DNA of 64,000 nucleotides, taken from the NCBI GenBank assembly GCA_001314715.1, contig LJSV01000013.1, forward strand, positions 43,509-107,508, given 5' to 3'. Origin of the DNA: Rhodobacteraceae bacterium HLUCCA12 (lineage in GTDB: Bacteria > Pseudomonadota > Alphaproteobacteria > Rhodobacterales > Rhodobacteraceae). The notes under the pieces were generated by a model. The model worked only from the letters and a program-made list of their open reading frames with translations. It was not told the DNA's origin and made no database searches. Below, in pieces: positions 38,595-47,004 of the stretch. The position numbers and the translations under genes are program-made. The number at the start of each line of letters is the position of its first letter. Positions within the stretch are counted from its first letter, which is position 1.

Positions 38595-39290
38595 ATGAAA
38601 GATTTATTCGACCCGACCCATAAACAGCGTCTTGCCGAAGCGAGAGAAAGCTTTTCAGGCCGGCTGCTGACCGATTCCCAGTTCAATGAGGCCATAGCGA
38701 TTACCGGCATCATTGAAGCGGAAATCTATAAGTCCGGAACTTTCAAGGAAAAGCTCTCTGACTACGCCTACGCCTTTGCCCGCACCGAGAAATTCGATGT
38801 GGTCAAGGCTGAGACGACCCTTCGCGATCTGTTCAAGGCCAATACAGGCCAAACCATGAACCAACTTCGCGAAAGCCTGATGGATCGTGAAGACCAGATC
38901 GATGAAGGCGGCGATGAGCGTGCAAAGGAAGCCACCCGCAAGATCGGCGCGATGATCAAGGAAGGCGACAAAATATCCTTCCACCGCGCCTACGATACGC
39001 AGGCCAATGAAATGGCGAGCGAGCTGGGCATCACCATTATCGGTGCCAAGCGCATCATCACAGATGTGTTCCGCAACGAAGCCGAAGGCGAGCTTTACGA
39101 CTGGGGCAAGAAGCTGGAGGACAAATATTTCCGTCCCCAGATCGAAGCCGAGAAGGCTGGCCGCAAGCAGACACAGGAACCGGCAGGCGAACGCAGATCG
39201 CGTAGCGTGACTGCGAACGGCACCGATGACCAATCGGCTCCCGCCCCTGCAAGATCAAGAAGGCGAGCCCGCGCCCACGGGCCGGCATAG
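38595..39290 (+). CDS. Hypothetical protein upstream of the recombinase
   Basis: A 231-residue soluble protein starting at the ATG 38595 behind GAAAGGAA. It is helical (DSQFNEAIAITGIIEAEIYK, ATEKIG-like ATRKIGAMIKEGDK) with an Ala/Arg-rich disordered end that is proline-containing. The segment TLRDLFKANTGQTMNQLRE looks conserved-protein-like, but I do not recognise the family. It is first in a three-gene unit with the next protein and the recombinase. Confidence 0.6.
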   Translation: MKDLFDPTHKQRLAEARESFSGRLLTDSQFNEAIAITGIIEAEIYKSGTFKEKLSDYAYAFARTEKFDVVKAETTLRDLFKANTGQTMNQLRESLMDREDQIDEGGDERAKEATRKIGAMIKEGDKISFHRAYDTQANEMASELGITIIGAKRIITDVFRNEAEGELYDWGKKLEDKYFRPQIEAEKAGRKQTQEPAGERRSRSVTANGTDDQSAPAPARSRRRARAHGPA

Positions 39291-39305
39291 GAGAGACGCT
39301 GAGCT

Positions 39306-39686
39306 ATGACGATGGAAAACTCCTCACCCGACACCCCCAACCATCAACATAGCGCGCCAGATGGTGAGCGAGGGCAACGCCCCTCGCTCACTATCGACTA
39401 TGCGCTCTATGAGAAATACCTCGCTGAGTCCGATTGGAGCGAAAGCGAGAAACGCGAATTCATCACCACGCTTTGGTCGATCATCGTCAATTTCGTCGAT
39501 CTCGGCTTTGGCGTGCATCCATTGCAGCAGGCTGATCCGGCCTGTGGGCAAGAAATCGATTTAACATCGCTGATGGCCGGTGACGTGATATCCTCGGCCA
39601 GAGGATTATCCAAAAATCAATTTTCAAAGGCTGCCGACCGCCCGAAAGTGCGCCGGCCGCACCGGAGGAATTATGAACCAAGTTAG
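39306..39686 (+). CDS. Small protein immediately before the recombinase, unknown
   Basis: A 126-residue protein with a disordered start and a compact helical middle (YALYEKYLAESDWSESEKRE, FITTLWSIIVNFVDLGFGVH). Its last 14 bases overlap the recombinase start. Small genes in this place can encode recombination directionality factors for serine recombinases, but there is no sequence feature that proves it. The helical middle resembles short proteins found beside such recombinases. Confidence 0.55.
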   Translation: MTMENSSPDTPNHQHSAPDGERGQRPSLTIDYALYEKYLAESDWSESEKREFITTLWSIIVNFVDLGFGVHPLQQADPACGQEIDLTSLMAGDVISSARGLSKNQFSKAADRPKVRRPHRRNYEPS

Positions 39687-41217
39687 AGACGAATTCGAGA
39701 AAGGGACAAAGGCCGTTATTTACGCCCGCGTCTCTTCCTCTAAGCAAACAAAGGTCGGCGACGGCCTCGGCTCTCAACAAACCCGCTGCCGGGAATACGC
39801 CAAGTACAAAGGTCTCGATGTTGTCGAGACCTTCTCCGACGACATGAGCGGTTCGCTCACCACCCGCCCCGGCATGAAATCCATGCTGAGCTATTTGCGC
39901 CGACACAGCAAGAAGCAGCCGGTCGTTGTCATCATCGATGATATCTCGCGGCTGGCGCGCGGCATTGAGGCGCACTTGCAGCTTCGTGCGGCCATCGGTC
40001 AGGCAGGCGGCATTCTCAAAAGTCCGACCATCGAGTTCGGCGAGGATTCAGACTCCATCCTCGTCGAGAACATGCTCGCCAGCGTGTCGCAACACCAGCG
40101 CCAGAAAAATGCTGAGCAAACGATCAACCGTATGCGGGCGCGCACGATGAATGGATATTGGTGCTTTCAGGCACCGATCGGCTACCGTTACCAGCGCACC
40201 GCTGGCCACGGCAATCTGCTTGTGCGCGATGAGCCTCACGCCTCGATCCTCGCAGAAGCGCTTGAAGGCTATGCTAGCGGCCGATTTGACACCCAGGTCG
40301 AGGTCAAGCGCTTCCTTGAAAGCCAGCCTGACTTTCCCAAAGACCTGAACGGCACTGAAATTCGCAATCAGCGTATCACCGATATGCTGACCCGTCCGGT
40401 TTATGCCGGTTACATCGAAGCGCCGAATTGGAACGTCAGCTTACGCAAGGGACATCATGAAGGACTCATCAGCTACGAGACCTATCTGAAGGTGCAGCAG
40501 CGGCTGCAAGAAGGGGCGAGAGCTCCGGCGCGCAAAGATATCAGCGAAGATTTCCCTCTACGCGGGTTCGTGACCTGCGGCGACTGCGAGAAGCCACTCA
40601 CCGCCTGCTGGTCGAAGTCCAAGACCGGTGCGAAGCATCCCTATTATATGTGCTTCACCAAAGGCTGCGACAGCTACCGCAAATCCATCCGGCGCGACCA
40701 GATGGAAGCCGAGTTCGAGAAAATCCTCAGCGCCATGCAGCCCGGCGATACGCTTATGGGTATGGCAACAGACATGTTTAAAAATGCCTGGGGCCAACGG
40801 TTGGCATACGCCAAGCAAGCGCTGGCCGGGCTAAGGCAGAACGCAGGCAAGGTGGATAAGCAGATCGATCAACTGCTTGAGCGCATCGTTGAAGCTGACA
40901 ACCCGCGCGTGATCAGCGCGTATGAGAACAAGATCGCCAATCTCGAAAACGAAAAGCTCCTGATCGCCGAAAAACTGCAGACACAGAGCAAGCCACGTCA
41001 TGCCTTCGAGGAAATGTTCGAACTCGCCCTTGGATTCCTCTCAACCCCTTGGAATCTATGGGCTTCCGGGCAGATTCACCTGCGCAAGATCGTGCTTAGA
41101 TTGGCGTTTGCAGAGCGCATTGCCTACACCCGCAATGAGGGGTTTTCGAACCCCAAAAAGTCATTACCATTCAAGATGTTAGAGGGCATGAACATGGGAA
41201 AATGTGAAATGGCGCGC
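39673..41217 (+). CDS. Large serine recombinase of the island (C-terminus displaced by integration)
   Basis: Coding from the ATG at 39673 (GGAGGAA site) with the serine-recombinase catalytic domain (YARVSSSKQ, nucleophile Ser21; IDDISRLARG), a recombinase domain and a zinc ribbon (CGDCEKPL near 302, CFTKGCD near 327) and a coiled coil (about 380-440). It integrates and excises the island. In the integrated state the frame passes the att core at 41207-41217 and runs antisense through tRNA-Arg to a stop at 41818-41820, adding about 200 meaningless residues. The original 54-residue end lies at 15501-15665. Confidence 0.88.
41207..41217. repeat. attR core: right end of the genomic island
   Basis: Second copy of the AAATGGCGCGC word found at 15490-15500. 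It includes the CCA end and the last acceptor bases of tRNA-Arg, so the tRNA stays intact after integration. It is also part of the recombinase reading frame (codons ATG-GCG-CGC). Confidence 0.75.
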
Positions 41218-41286
41218 CCGAAAGGATTCGAACCTCTGACCCCCAGATTCGTAGTCTGGTGCTCTATCCAGCTGAGCTACGGGCGC
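41210..41286 (-). tRNA. tRNA-Arg (anticodon ACG)
   Basis: On the minus strand: acceptor GCGCCCG pairs with CGGGCGC; D-arm GCTCAGCTGGATAGAGC; anticodon stem CCAGA/TCTGG with loop CTACGAA (anticodon ACG); T-arm with GTTCGAATC; encoded CCA. All cloverleaf parts are complete. The 3' end is the attachment site of the genomic island. Confidence 0.97.
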
Positions 41287-41379
41287 GCTGTGGGAGGTGA
41301 TCTATCGCCAGCGTCGGGGCAATGCAAGGGGGTCGCAGGAATTTCTTGCCCTTCGCCGGCCGCGGCGTCGGGCCATCGA

Positions 41380-42765
41380 TCAACCGCCTTGTGGCAGAGA
41401 GATGCGGAATTCGGTGCCTTCATCATCGCTGCGGACCAGTTCCAGCTTGCCACCATGCCCGCGCACAAGTTCCGACGCGATCACCAGGCCCAGGCCCACG
41501 CCCCCCTTGCGCGCGCCGCCCTGAAATGCGGCGAACAGGTTCTCGCGGGCGCGTGGCGGCAGACCGGGGCCGGTATCGATCACGCGAATGATGCAATTCT
41601 CGTCCTGTTCATAGGCGCTGAGTTCGACATAGCCCGGCTTGCCGGTTGCCTCGATCGCCTGCCGGGCGTTCCGTGTCAGGTTGGACAGAACCCGGAACAA
41701 TTGTTCGAAATCGGCGCGCAGCGTCAATGCGCCGGGCACGTCGATCAGGAACTCGACCTCGCTGCTCGCGCCTGCGGCCAGCCGCTCGGATTCGATCACC
41801 TCGTGAATCAGGGACCGTAGCGCGACCTTGCCCAGCCGCGGTGGCGGTTCCTCGGCCTTGCCGAAGGCCAGGGTGCTTTCGCACAGGTTTACCGCCCGCG
41901 ACAGCGCCCCCACCAGCTTGGGCGCAGCGCGCGTCACCGCCGGGTCGCTGGAGGACTCGATCCGGTCAGCGACCAGCGTGGCGGTGGACAGGATATTGCG
42001 CAGATCATGGCTGATACGTGCCACCGCACCGCCAAGCTGGGCCAGACGCTCTTTCTGGCGAAGCGCGTTGGTCAGGTCGGTCTGCATTCTTGAAAGCGCC
42101 TCTTCCGCCTCGCGCAATTCGGTCACGCGGGCTGCGGGAACGATGATCCTGCGGGCATCCTCGGGGGATTTGCCATATTCGGTCATCGACATCACCACCC
42201 GCCGCATCGGCGCAACGATCAGCCGCTGAACCGCCATGAACAGCAGAGCCGCCGTCGCCAGCGACAACACCAGTGACAACAACAGAATGCGAAGCGCATA
42301 AGTAATCAGCGCCTCGCGCAGGGGTTCGGAATCCATCGTGACCTCGATCAGCAACCCGGCCTCGCGGACCGGGTCGCCAAACACGCGGATCACGCGGGCA
42401 TCGCGGTCGATCAAGGTCTGGATCGCGTCGCGCATCAATTCCGGGGGCGAGGGATTGCGCAGATCGTAGGTTGCGCTGATCGGGCCCGGCACCGGCGACG
42501 ACAGCACCAGCTCGCGCATCGCATCGCGACGCAGCACCACGTTGTAGACACCGGCATTGACCAGAAGTTCCTCGGCCAGGGTATCGCTGATCGACCCATC
42601 GGATGCCAGCAGCGCCAGCGAGGCGATCTGCGCACGCTCAAGCCGGGTGCGCAGATAGTCCTCGCGGTAGCGGGCGATCGACGGCACGAGAATGAGCACC
42701 TCGGCCAGAAGGACGAAGATGATCGTCAGTAACAGGAAACGACCGCTCAGCGTGCGAAAGAACAT
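41380..42765 (-). CDS. Membrane sensor histidine kinase
   Basis: A 461-residue protein: first membrane helix at about 10-30, periplasmic sensor domain (about 30-160), second helix near 160-182, HAMP domain (RLIVAPMRRVVMSM), coiled coil, HisKA box RISHDLRN with the phosphorylated His near 255, and HATPase boxes NLTRNARQAIE, DTGPGLPP and GVGLGLVIASELV. It should transfer phosphate to a response regulator not visible here. It is the last gene of a three-gene operon with the oxidoreductase and VTT protein, an arrangement that suggests membrane- or redox-stress sensing; the signal is unknown. Confidence 0.9.
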   Translation of the reverse strand: MFFRTLSGRFLLLTIIFVLLAEVLILVPSIARYREDYLRTRLERAQIASLALLASDGSISDTLAEELLVNAGVYNVVLRRDAMRELVLSSPVPGPISATYDLRNPSPPELMRDAIQTLIDRDARVIRVFGDPVREAGLLIEVTMDSEPLREALITYALRILLLSLVLSLATAALLFMAVQRLIVAPMRRVVMSMTEYGKSPEDARRIIVPAARVTELREAEEALSRMQTDLTNALRQKERLAQLGGAVARISHDLRNILSTATLVADRIESSSDPAVTRAAPKLVGALSRAVNLCESTLAFGKAEEPPPRLGKVALRSLIHEVIESERLAAGASSEVEFLIDVPGALTLRADFEQLFRVLSNLTRNARQAIEATGKPGYVELSAYEQDENCIIRVIDTGPGLPPRARENLFAAFQGGARKGGVGLGLVIASELVRGHGGKLELVRSDDEGTEFRISLPQGG

Positions 42766-42787
42766 GGCCTATCCGAACAAGGGGCGA

Positions 42788-44206
42788 TCAGGGCACGAAC
42801 CTCTGGATCAACCCGACCACCCTTTTGACAAGGGAACTATCAAAGAGCTTTGGCGAAAAATAGGCACCCGCGGCACGTTTCGATACCTCATTCAACGTGG
42901 GATAGGGCAGCACGGTTCCCGCCATCGCGCCCAGTTTCAACCCGTTTGCGATCATCAGCGCCCAGGGTCCGATCAGCTCGCCCGCGCCATGCCCGACCAG
43001 TGTCACCCCGACGGGCCGCGCCTTGAGCGTCATCACCTTGATGAATCCCTCGGCCGCGCCCTCGGCCAGGGCGCGGTCATTTCCGTCCAGACCGATCCGC
43101 AGCACCGTCAACCGGCCACCATGGCGGGCGCGGGCCTCGGCCTCGGTCAGACCCACCTGGGCAAGTTCCGGGTCGGTGTAGGTGACACGCGGAATATGAT
43201 CGGCCCGTGCGCGCGCCGGCAAACCGAACAGCATCGACCGGATGACCACCCCGGCATGATAACCGGCAAGATGCGTGAACTGCCCGCGCCCGGCGATGTC
43301 GCCTATGGCATATACGCGCCGGTTGGAACTTCGCAGACGCTCGTCGACCGTGATGCCGTCCTTGTCATGATCGACACCGGCGGCATCCAGATTCAGACGC
43401 GCAAGGTTGGGCTTGCGACCTGCCGCGACCAGCAGATGCGTGCCGGTATGCCGGCTGCCATCGTCCAGAGCCAGGGTGATCGCCCCCTCCTGACCGTCGA
43501 CGCGCACGACCTGTGCCCCCTCGACGATGTTGACGCCCTCGGCGGTCAACTGGCCCAGGACCAGGTTCGCGGCCTCGGGATCGTCGCGGCCCAAGGCGGT
43601 GGCACCCTCCAGGACCGTGACGTCGCATCCCAAGCGGCGATGGGCCTGCGCCATTTCCATGCCGATCGGGCCACCACCGATGATCAGCAGATGATCGGGC
43701 CGCGCGCGCAGATCAAAGAGGGTCTCGTTCGTCAGGTAAGGAACGGCGTCCAGACCCGGAATCGGCGGCACCAGTGGCGATGACCCGGCCGCGATGACAA
43801 AGCGGCGCGCGGTGATCCGGTATTCGCCCGCCACGACCCGAGTGGGGGATTCGAAACGGCCGTAGTCCGGGATCACCCGCACGCCCAGCCCCTCGAACCG
43901 TTCCACGCTGTCATGCGGGGCGATGGCGGCAATGGTGCGCGCGACATGCGCCATCGCGGCTGGATAATCGACCCGGGGTTCGGTCGCCGCGATCCCAAGG
44001 GCCTTGCCCGAACGATGCGCCTGCGCGGCCTTTCCGGCCGCCAGCAGCGCCTTTGACGGCACGCAGCCATAGTTCAGGCAATCGCCGCCCATGCGATGCC
44101 CCTCCAGCAAGACGACGCGCGCGCCCATCTGCGCCGCCCCCGCCGCGACCGACAGACCGCCTGATCCGGCGCCGATCACACAGATGTCTGTCCTGATGTC
44201 GCGCAT
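42788..44206 (-). CDS. FAD-dependent pyridine nucleotide-disulfide oxidoreductase (MerA/Lpd-like)
   Basis: A 472-residue flavoprotein: FAD loop VIGAGSGGLS (near residue 10), redox-active disulfide GGDCLNYGCVPSK (Cys near 43 and 48), NAD(P) loop IIGGGPIGMEMA, ATG-type YAIGDIAGRGQFTH, and a C-terminal dimerisation domain without the usual His-Pro-Thr of dihydrolipoamide dehydrogenase (here PTLNEV). It lacks a MerA-type C-terminal cysteine pair, so mercuric reduction is unlikely. Substrate is unknown. Start at 44206 follows the VTT gene stop by two bases. Confidence 0.85.
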   Translation of the reverse strand: MRDIRTDICVIGAGSGGLSVAAGAAQMGARVVLLEGHRMGGDCLNYGCVPSKALLAAGKAAQAHRSGKALGIAATEPRVDYPAAMAHVARTIAAIAPHDSVERFEGLGVRVIPDYGRFESPTRVVAGEYRITARRFVIAAGSSPLVPPIPGLDAVPYLTNETLFDLRARPDHLLIIGGGPIGMEMAQAHRRLGCDVTVLEGATALGRDDPEAANLVLGQLTAEGVNIVEGAQVVRVDGQEGAITLALDDGSRHTGTHLLVAAGRKPNLARLNLDAAGVDHDKDGITVDERLRSSNRRVYAIGDIAGRGQFTHLAGYHAGVVIRSMLFGLPARARADHIPRVTYTDPELAQVGLTEAEARARHGGRLTVLRIGLDGNDRALAEGAAEGFIKVMTLKARPVGVTLVGHGAGELIGPWALMIANGLKLGAMAGTVLPYPTLNEVSKRAAGAYFSPKLFDSSLVKRVVGLIQRFVP

Positions 44207-44208
44207 GA

Positions 44209-44919
44209 TCACAGCCTCACGAAACGGCGCAGAAAGATCGGCAGCAGGGCCAGCAGCGCCAGCCCCAGCAACGGACCCAGCACATGAGGTTCAAGGATGA
44301 TTCCCATGTTCGGCGTCTCGCCACGGGCAAAGACCTCGCCCAGGCCGGCACCGACCCATGTATAGACGACACCGCCGGGAATGATGCCGACAAATGTGGT
44401 CCACAGGAACCGCACCATTCCGACCCCCAGGACAGCGGCGACGAGATTGGCAAGGAAAAACGGCACGACCGGCACCAGGCGCATGCTCAGCAGCACCGGC
44501 ACTTCGTTTCTGCGGATGCCATCGCTCAGCCGCCTGACCGCACCGTCAGAGGAATCGATCCGCGCCTTCAGCCCTTCGCCAAGACCCGCGCGAACCACGG
44601 CAAAGACCATCAACGCCCCCAGCGTCGCGGCAACGACATTGAACAGGGCTCCGGGAAACAGCCCGAACAGGAAGCCGCCGGTCAGTGACGCGACCGCCGC
44701 CCCCGGCAGCGAAAAGGCGACGATCGCCGTATATGCCAACACGAACAGTCCGGCACTGAGCCACAGATGCGAGTCGCGAAAGGTTTCCAGCGCCTCGCGA
44801 TTGTCGCGCAAGGTCTCGAACGTCAGGTGATCGCGCAGCAGGATCGAACCCAGAAGGGCAACCGCCAACAGCAGAACCAGCGGCAAAAGCCGCCGTGCGG
44901 AAAACAGTGCCCGGCTCAC
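44209..44919 (-). CDS. TVP38/TMEM64 (VTT/DedA-like) membrane protein
   Basis: A 236-residue inner-membrane protein with a first helix (about 10-26) and the VTT domain: SLPGAAVASLTGGFLFG, then RLVPVVPFFLANLVAAVLG and FVGIIPGGVVYTWVGAGLG. Members of this family are thought to move lipids or to handle small solutes. It is the first gene of the unit with the flavoprotein and the kinase; such VTT-flavoprotein pairs are frequent in bacteria, which suggests they work together. Confidence 0.85.
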   Translation of the reverse strand: MSRALFSARRLLPLVLLLAVALLGSILLRDHLTFETLRDNREALETFRDSHLWLSAGLFVLAYTAIVAFSLPGAAVASLTGGFLFGLFPGALFNVVAATLGALMVFAVVRAGLGEGLKARIDSSDGAVRRLSDGIRRNEVPVLLSMRLVPVVPFFLANLVAAVLGVGMVRFLWTTFVGIIPGGVVYTWVGAGLGEVFARGETPNMGIILEPHVLGPLLGLALLALLPIFLRRFVRL

Positions 44920-45020
44920 CCACGCCCCCTTTTCAGCCCGTGACAGTCAATGATATGGGGCGGAAGGGGCAAAGTTACAGTGCCGGGCCTGAATTTCTGC
45001 CGAATCCGGCGCCGCATGAA

Positions 45021-45049
45021 TTGACTTGGCGTCCGGGGTTGGCTATTGG
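45021..45049 (+). promoter_or_regulatory. Sigma-70-type promoter of rpmH
   Basis: TTGACT (45021-45026), a 17-base spacer, and TATTGG (45044-45049), about 70 bases before the rpmH start. The -35 and spacing are near ideal and the -10 is poorer. Confidence 0.55.
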
Positions 45050-45120
45050 CCAGCCTTCGGGAATATCGGCCTTCGAATCCGCACTGCCGGGTTTGGGCAA
45101 CTCAGTGAAGGAATCGAGCG

Positions 45121-45255
45121 ATGAAGCGCACCTTTCAGCCGTCGAACCTGGTCCGCAAGCGGCGCCATGGTTTCCGCGCGCGCATGGCCACCAAGGCCGG
45201 CGCCAAGATCATCAACGCCCGCCGTGCGCGCGGCCGCAAGAAGTTGTCCGCCTGA
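45121..45255 (+). CDS. rpmH: Large ribosomal subunit protein bL34
   Basis: A 44-residue basic protein with the full bL34 sequence: [20 protein letters not shown], then [20 protein letters not shown] and a final SA. A GAAGGAA site precedes the ATG. bL34 sits in domain I of 23S rRNA near the exit tunnel side of the 50S subunit. It is the first gene of the conserved rpmH-rnpA-yidD series and lies 26 bases from rnpA. It is too short for usual automatic frame searches, but the identity is unambiguous. Confidence 0.97.
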   Translation: MKRTFQPSNLVRKRRHGFRARMATKAGAKIINARRARGRKKLSA

Positions 45256-45281
45256 AGGGCGACGCTTCGGCACCTGATCAG

Positions 45282-45707
45282 ATGACACCGCCGGATGCAA
45301 CCGTGGATGGGCCGCCGCCCGATGCCACGCCTGCACCGGCGGTTTTGCCATGCCTGACGACGCTGAAGAAACGGGCCGATTTCCTGATCGCCGCCCGTGC
45401 CCGGCGACAGGGGACCGGCAGCTTTCTGTTGCAAGCGCGCCGCCGCGACCCGGCGGAAAACGACGCCGGAATACGCGTCGGGTTCACCTGTTCGAAAAAG
45501 GTTGGCAACGCCGTTACACGCAATCGCGCGAAACGCCGGTTGCGCGCCGTCGCGCGTGCGGTATTGCCAAGGCTTGGGCGTCCGGGCTGGGACTATGTTC
45601 TGGTCGGTCGGCCCGGCGCGACGGTTTCGCGCCCCTTTGACGCGCTCGTGCGCGATCTGGAAACCGCGCTTGCGGCCGTCCATTCCCCGCGCGGGCGCCA
45701 GCCATGA
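45282..45707 (+). CDS. rnpA: Ribonuclease P protein component
   Basis: A 141-residue basic protein. After an N-terminal extension of about 28 Pro/Ala-rich residues, the family core begins (LTTLKKRADFLIAARARR), with the RNR motif VGNAVTRNRAKRRLR at about 84-98. It binds the RNA subunit and helps RNase P remove tRNA 5' leaders. The ATG at 45282 is taken; a start nearer the core is possible. Its stop overlaps the yidD start (ATGA). Confidence 0.93.
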   Translation: MTPPDATVDGPPPDATPAPAVLPCLTTLKKRADFLIAARARRQGTGSFLLQARRRDPAENDAGIRVGFTCSKKVGNAVTRNRAKRRLRAVARAVLPRLGRPGWDYVLVGRPGATVSRPFDALVRDLETALAAVHSPRGRQP

Positions 45708-45976
45708 GTCCGATGGCCCACCTGCTGGCCTTGCCAGTCCGCGTTTACCGCCTGGTGTTGAGCCCCTGGGTCGGGCATGGCTGCCGCTATCAGCCGACAT
45801 GCTCGGCCTATTCGCTTGAGGCATTCGAGCGCCATGGCGCCGTCAAGGGGCTGTATCTGACGGTCCGGCGTATCCTGCGCTGCCATCCCTGGGGTGGGCA
45901 CGGATATGACCCGGTTCCCGGTGCTGACCCCGCACATAATCACCAGGAACGGTCCCGCCCCCCGCCGCCTGAATAG
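45704..45976 (+). CDS. yidD: Membrane protein insertion efficiency factor YidD
   Basis: A 90-residue protein with the YidD signature: amphipathic start ([16 protein letters not shown]), [19 protein letters not shown] and [15 protein letters not shown], holding three conserved cysteines. YidD attaches to the inner membrane and aids YidC. Translation is coupled to rnpA. Two genes, ttcA and an EAL protein, separate it from yidC here. Confidence 0.93.
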   Translation: MSPMAHLLALPVRVYRLVLSPWVGHGCRYQPTCSAYSLEAFERHGAVKGLYLTVRRILRCHPWGGHGYDPVPGADPAHNHQERSRPPPPE

Positions 45977-46068
45977 GCCGCCAAGTCGGCCCGGCGGGGA
46001 TCGCGCTGCCTCGGCGATTGACGTTGGCACGGAAATGCCCGTATGGCGACGCTCAGGAGGCCAAGCCC

Positions 46069-46944
46069 ATGCTGGACGAAAGCGACGACATTCACCCGCT
46101 GCTTCGCAATGCGCCCAAAAGCACCGAGTTTCGCAAACTGCGCAAACGGATCGTGCAGAACGTGCGCGAGGCGATCGAAACCTATGGCATGATCGAACCC
46201 GGTGCGCGCTGGCTGGTGTGCCTGTCGGGCGGGAAGGACAGCTATACACTGCTGGCCATCCTGCACGAGCTAAAATGGCGCGGGCTGTTGCCGGTGGACC
46301 TGCTGGCCTGCAATCTGGATCAGGGACAGCCCGGCTTTCCCGCGACCGTGCTGCCGGATTTCCTGTCGCGCATGGGGGTCGATCACCGGATCGAATATCA
46401 GGACACCTATTCCATCGTCGTCGACAAGGTGCCGCAGGGGCGCACCTATTGCGCGCTCTGTTCGCGCTTGCGGCGCGGCAACCTGTATCGGATCGCGCGC
46501 GAGGAAGGGTGCTCGGCCGTCGTCCTGGGCCATCACCGCGACGACATTCTGGAAACCTTTTTCATGAACCTGTTTCATGGTGGCCGCCTTGCCAGCATGC
46601 CGCCGAAACTGCTGAACGAAGAGGGCGACCTGTTCGTCTATCGCCCTCTGGCTTTCGTGGCCGAGGCCGATTGCGGACGTTTCGCGCGGGCCATGAACTA
46701 CCCGATCATCCCTTGCGATCTGTGCGGCAGCCAGGACGGATTGCAGCGCATGCAGGTCAAGGCATTGCTGGATGACTGGGAACGCCGCAGCCCCGGCCGG
46801 CGCAACGTGATGTTCCGCGCCCTGATGAACGCGCGCCCGTCGCATCTGCCAGACCCGATGCTGTTCGACTTCGCCGGCTTGGCCCGGCACTCGGACGGGC
46901 AGCCGAATGCTGACAATTCTACGAAACACGGCAACTCGGGTTAA
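46069..46944 (+). CDS. ttcA: tRNA 2-thiocytidine(32) synthetase
   Basis: A 291-residue enzyme with the PP-loop SGGKDS (53-58), the CALC pair (Cys128, Cys131) and CDLC (Cys216, Cys219), three of which bind the [4Fe-4S] cluster needed for sulfur transfer. The block [16 protein letters not shown] is typical of TtcA. It thiolates cytidine 32 in some tRNAs. The ATG at 46069 is chosen for its AGGAGG site ten bases upstream and the conserved [19 protein letters not shown] region. Confidence 0.93.
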   Translation: MLDESDDIHPLLRNAPKSTEFRKLRKRIVQNVREAIETYGMIEPGARWLVCLSGGKDSYTLLAILHELKWRGLLPVDLLACNLDQGQPGFPATVLPDFLSRMGVDHRIEYQDTYSIVVDKVPQGRTYCALCSRLRRGNLYRIAREEGCSAVVLGHHRDDILETFFMNLFHGGRLASMPPKLLNEEGDLFVYRPLAFVAEADCGRFARAMNYPIIPCDLCGSQDGLQRMQVKALLDDWERRSPGRRNVMFRALMNARPSHLPDPMLFDFAGLARHSDGQPNADNSTKHGNSG

Positions 46945-47004
46945 GGCTTCGGTCACGCCCTGACCCGCAGGATATGCCTGAACGGGAATTCGCGGGGAAT
47001 CCGA

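Noticed and set aside
15490..41217. Integrative conjugative element
   Set aside because: No mating-pair-formation genes are present, so mobilizable element is the better description.
41218..41820. Continuation of the recombinase reading frame by about 200 residues
   Set aside because: It is antisense to tRNA-Arg and to the histidine-kinase gene; the frame is open only because the native stop codon is at the other island end.
42788..44206. Mercuric reductase (MerA) assignment
   Set aside because: The redox disulfide is present, but the C-terminal cysteine pair and other mer genes are missing.
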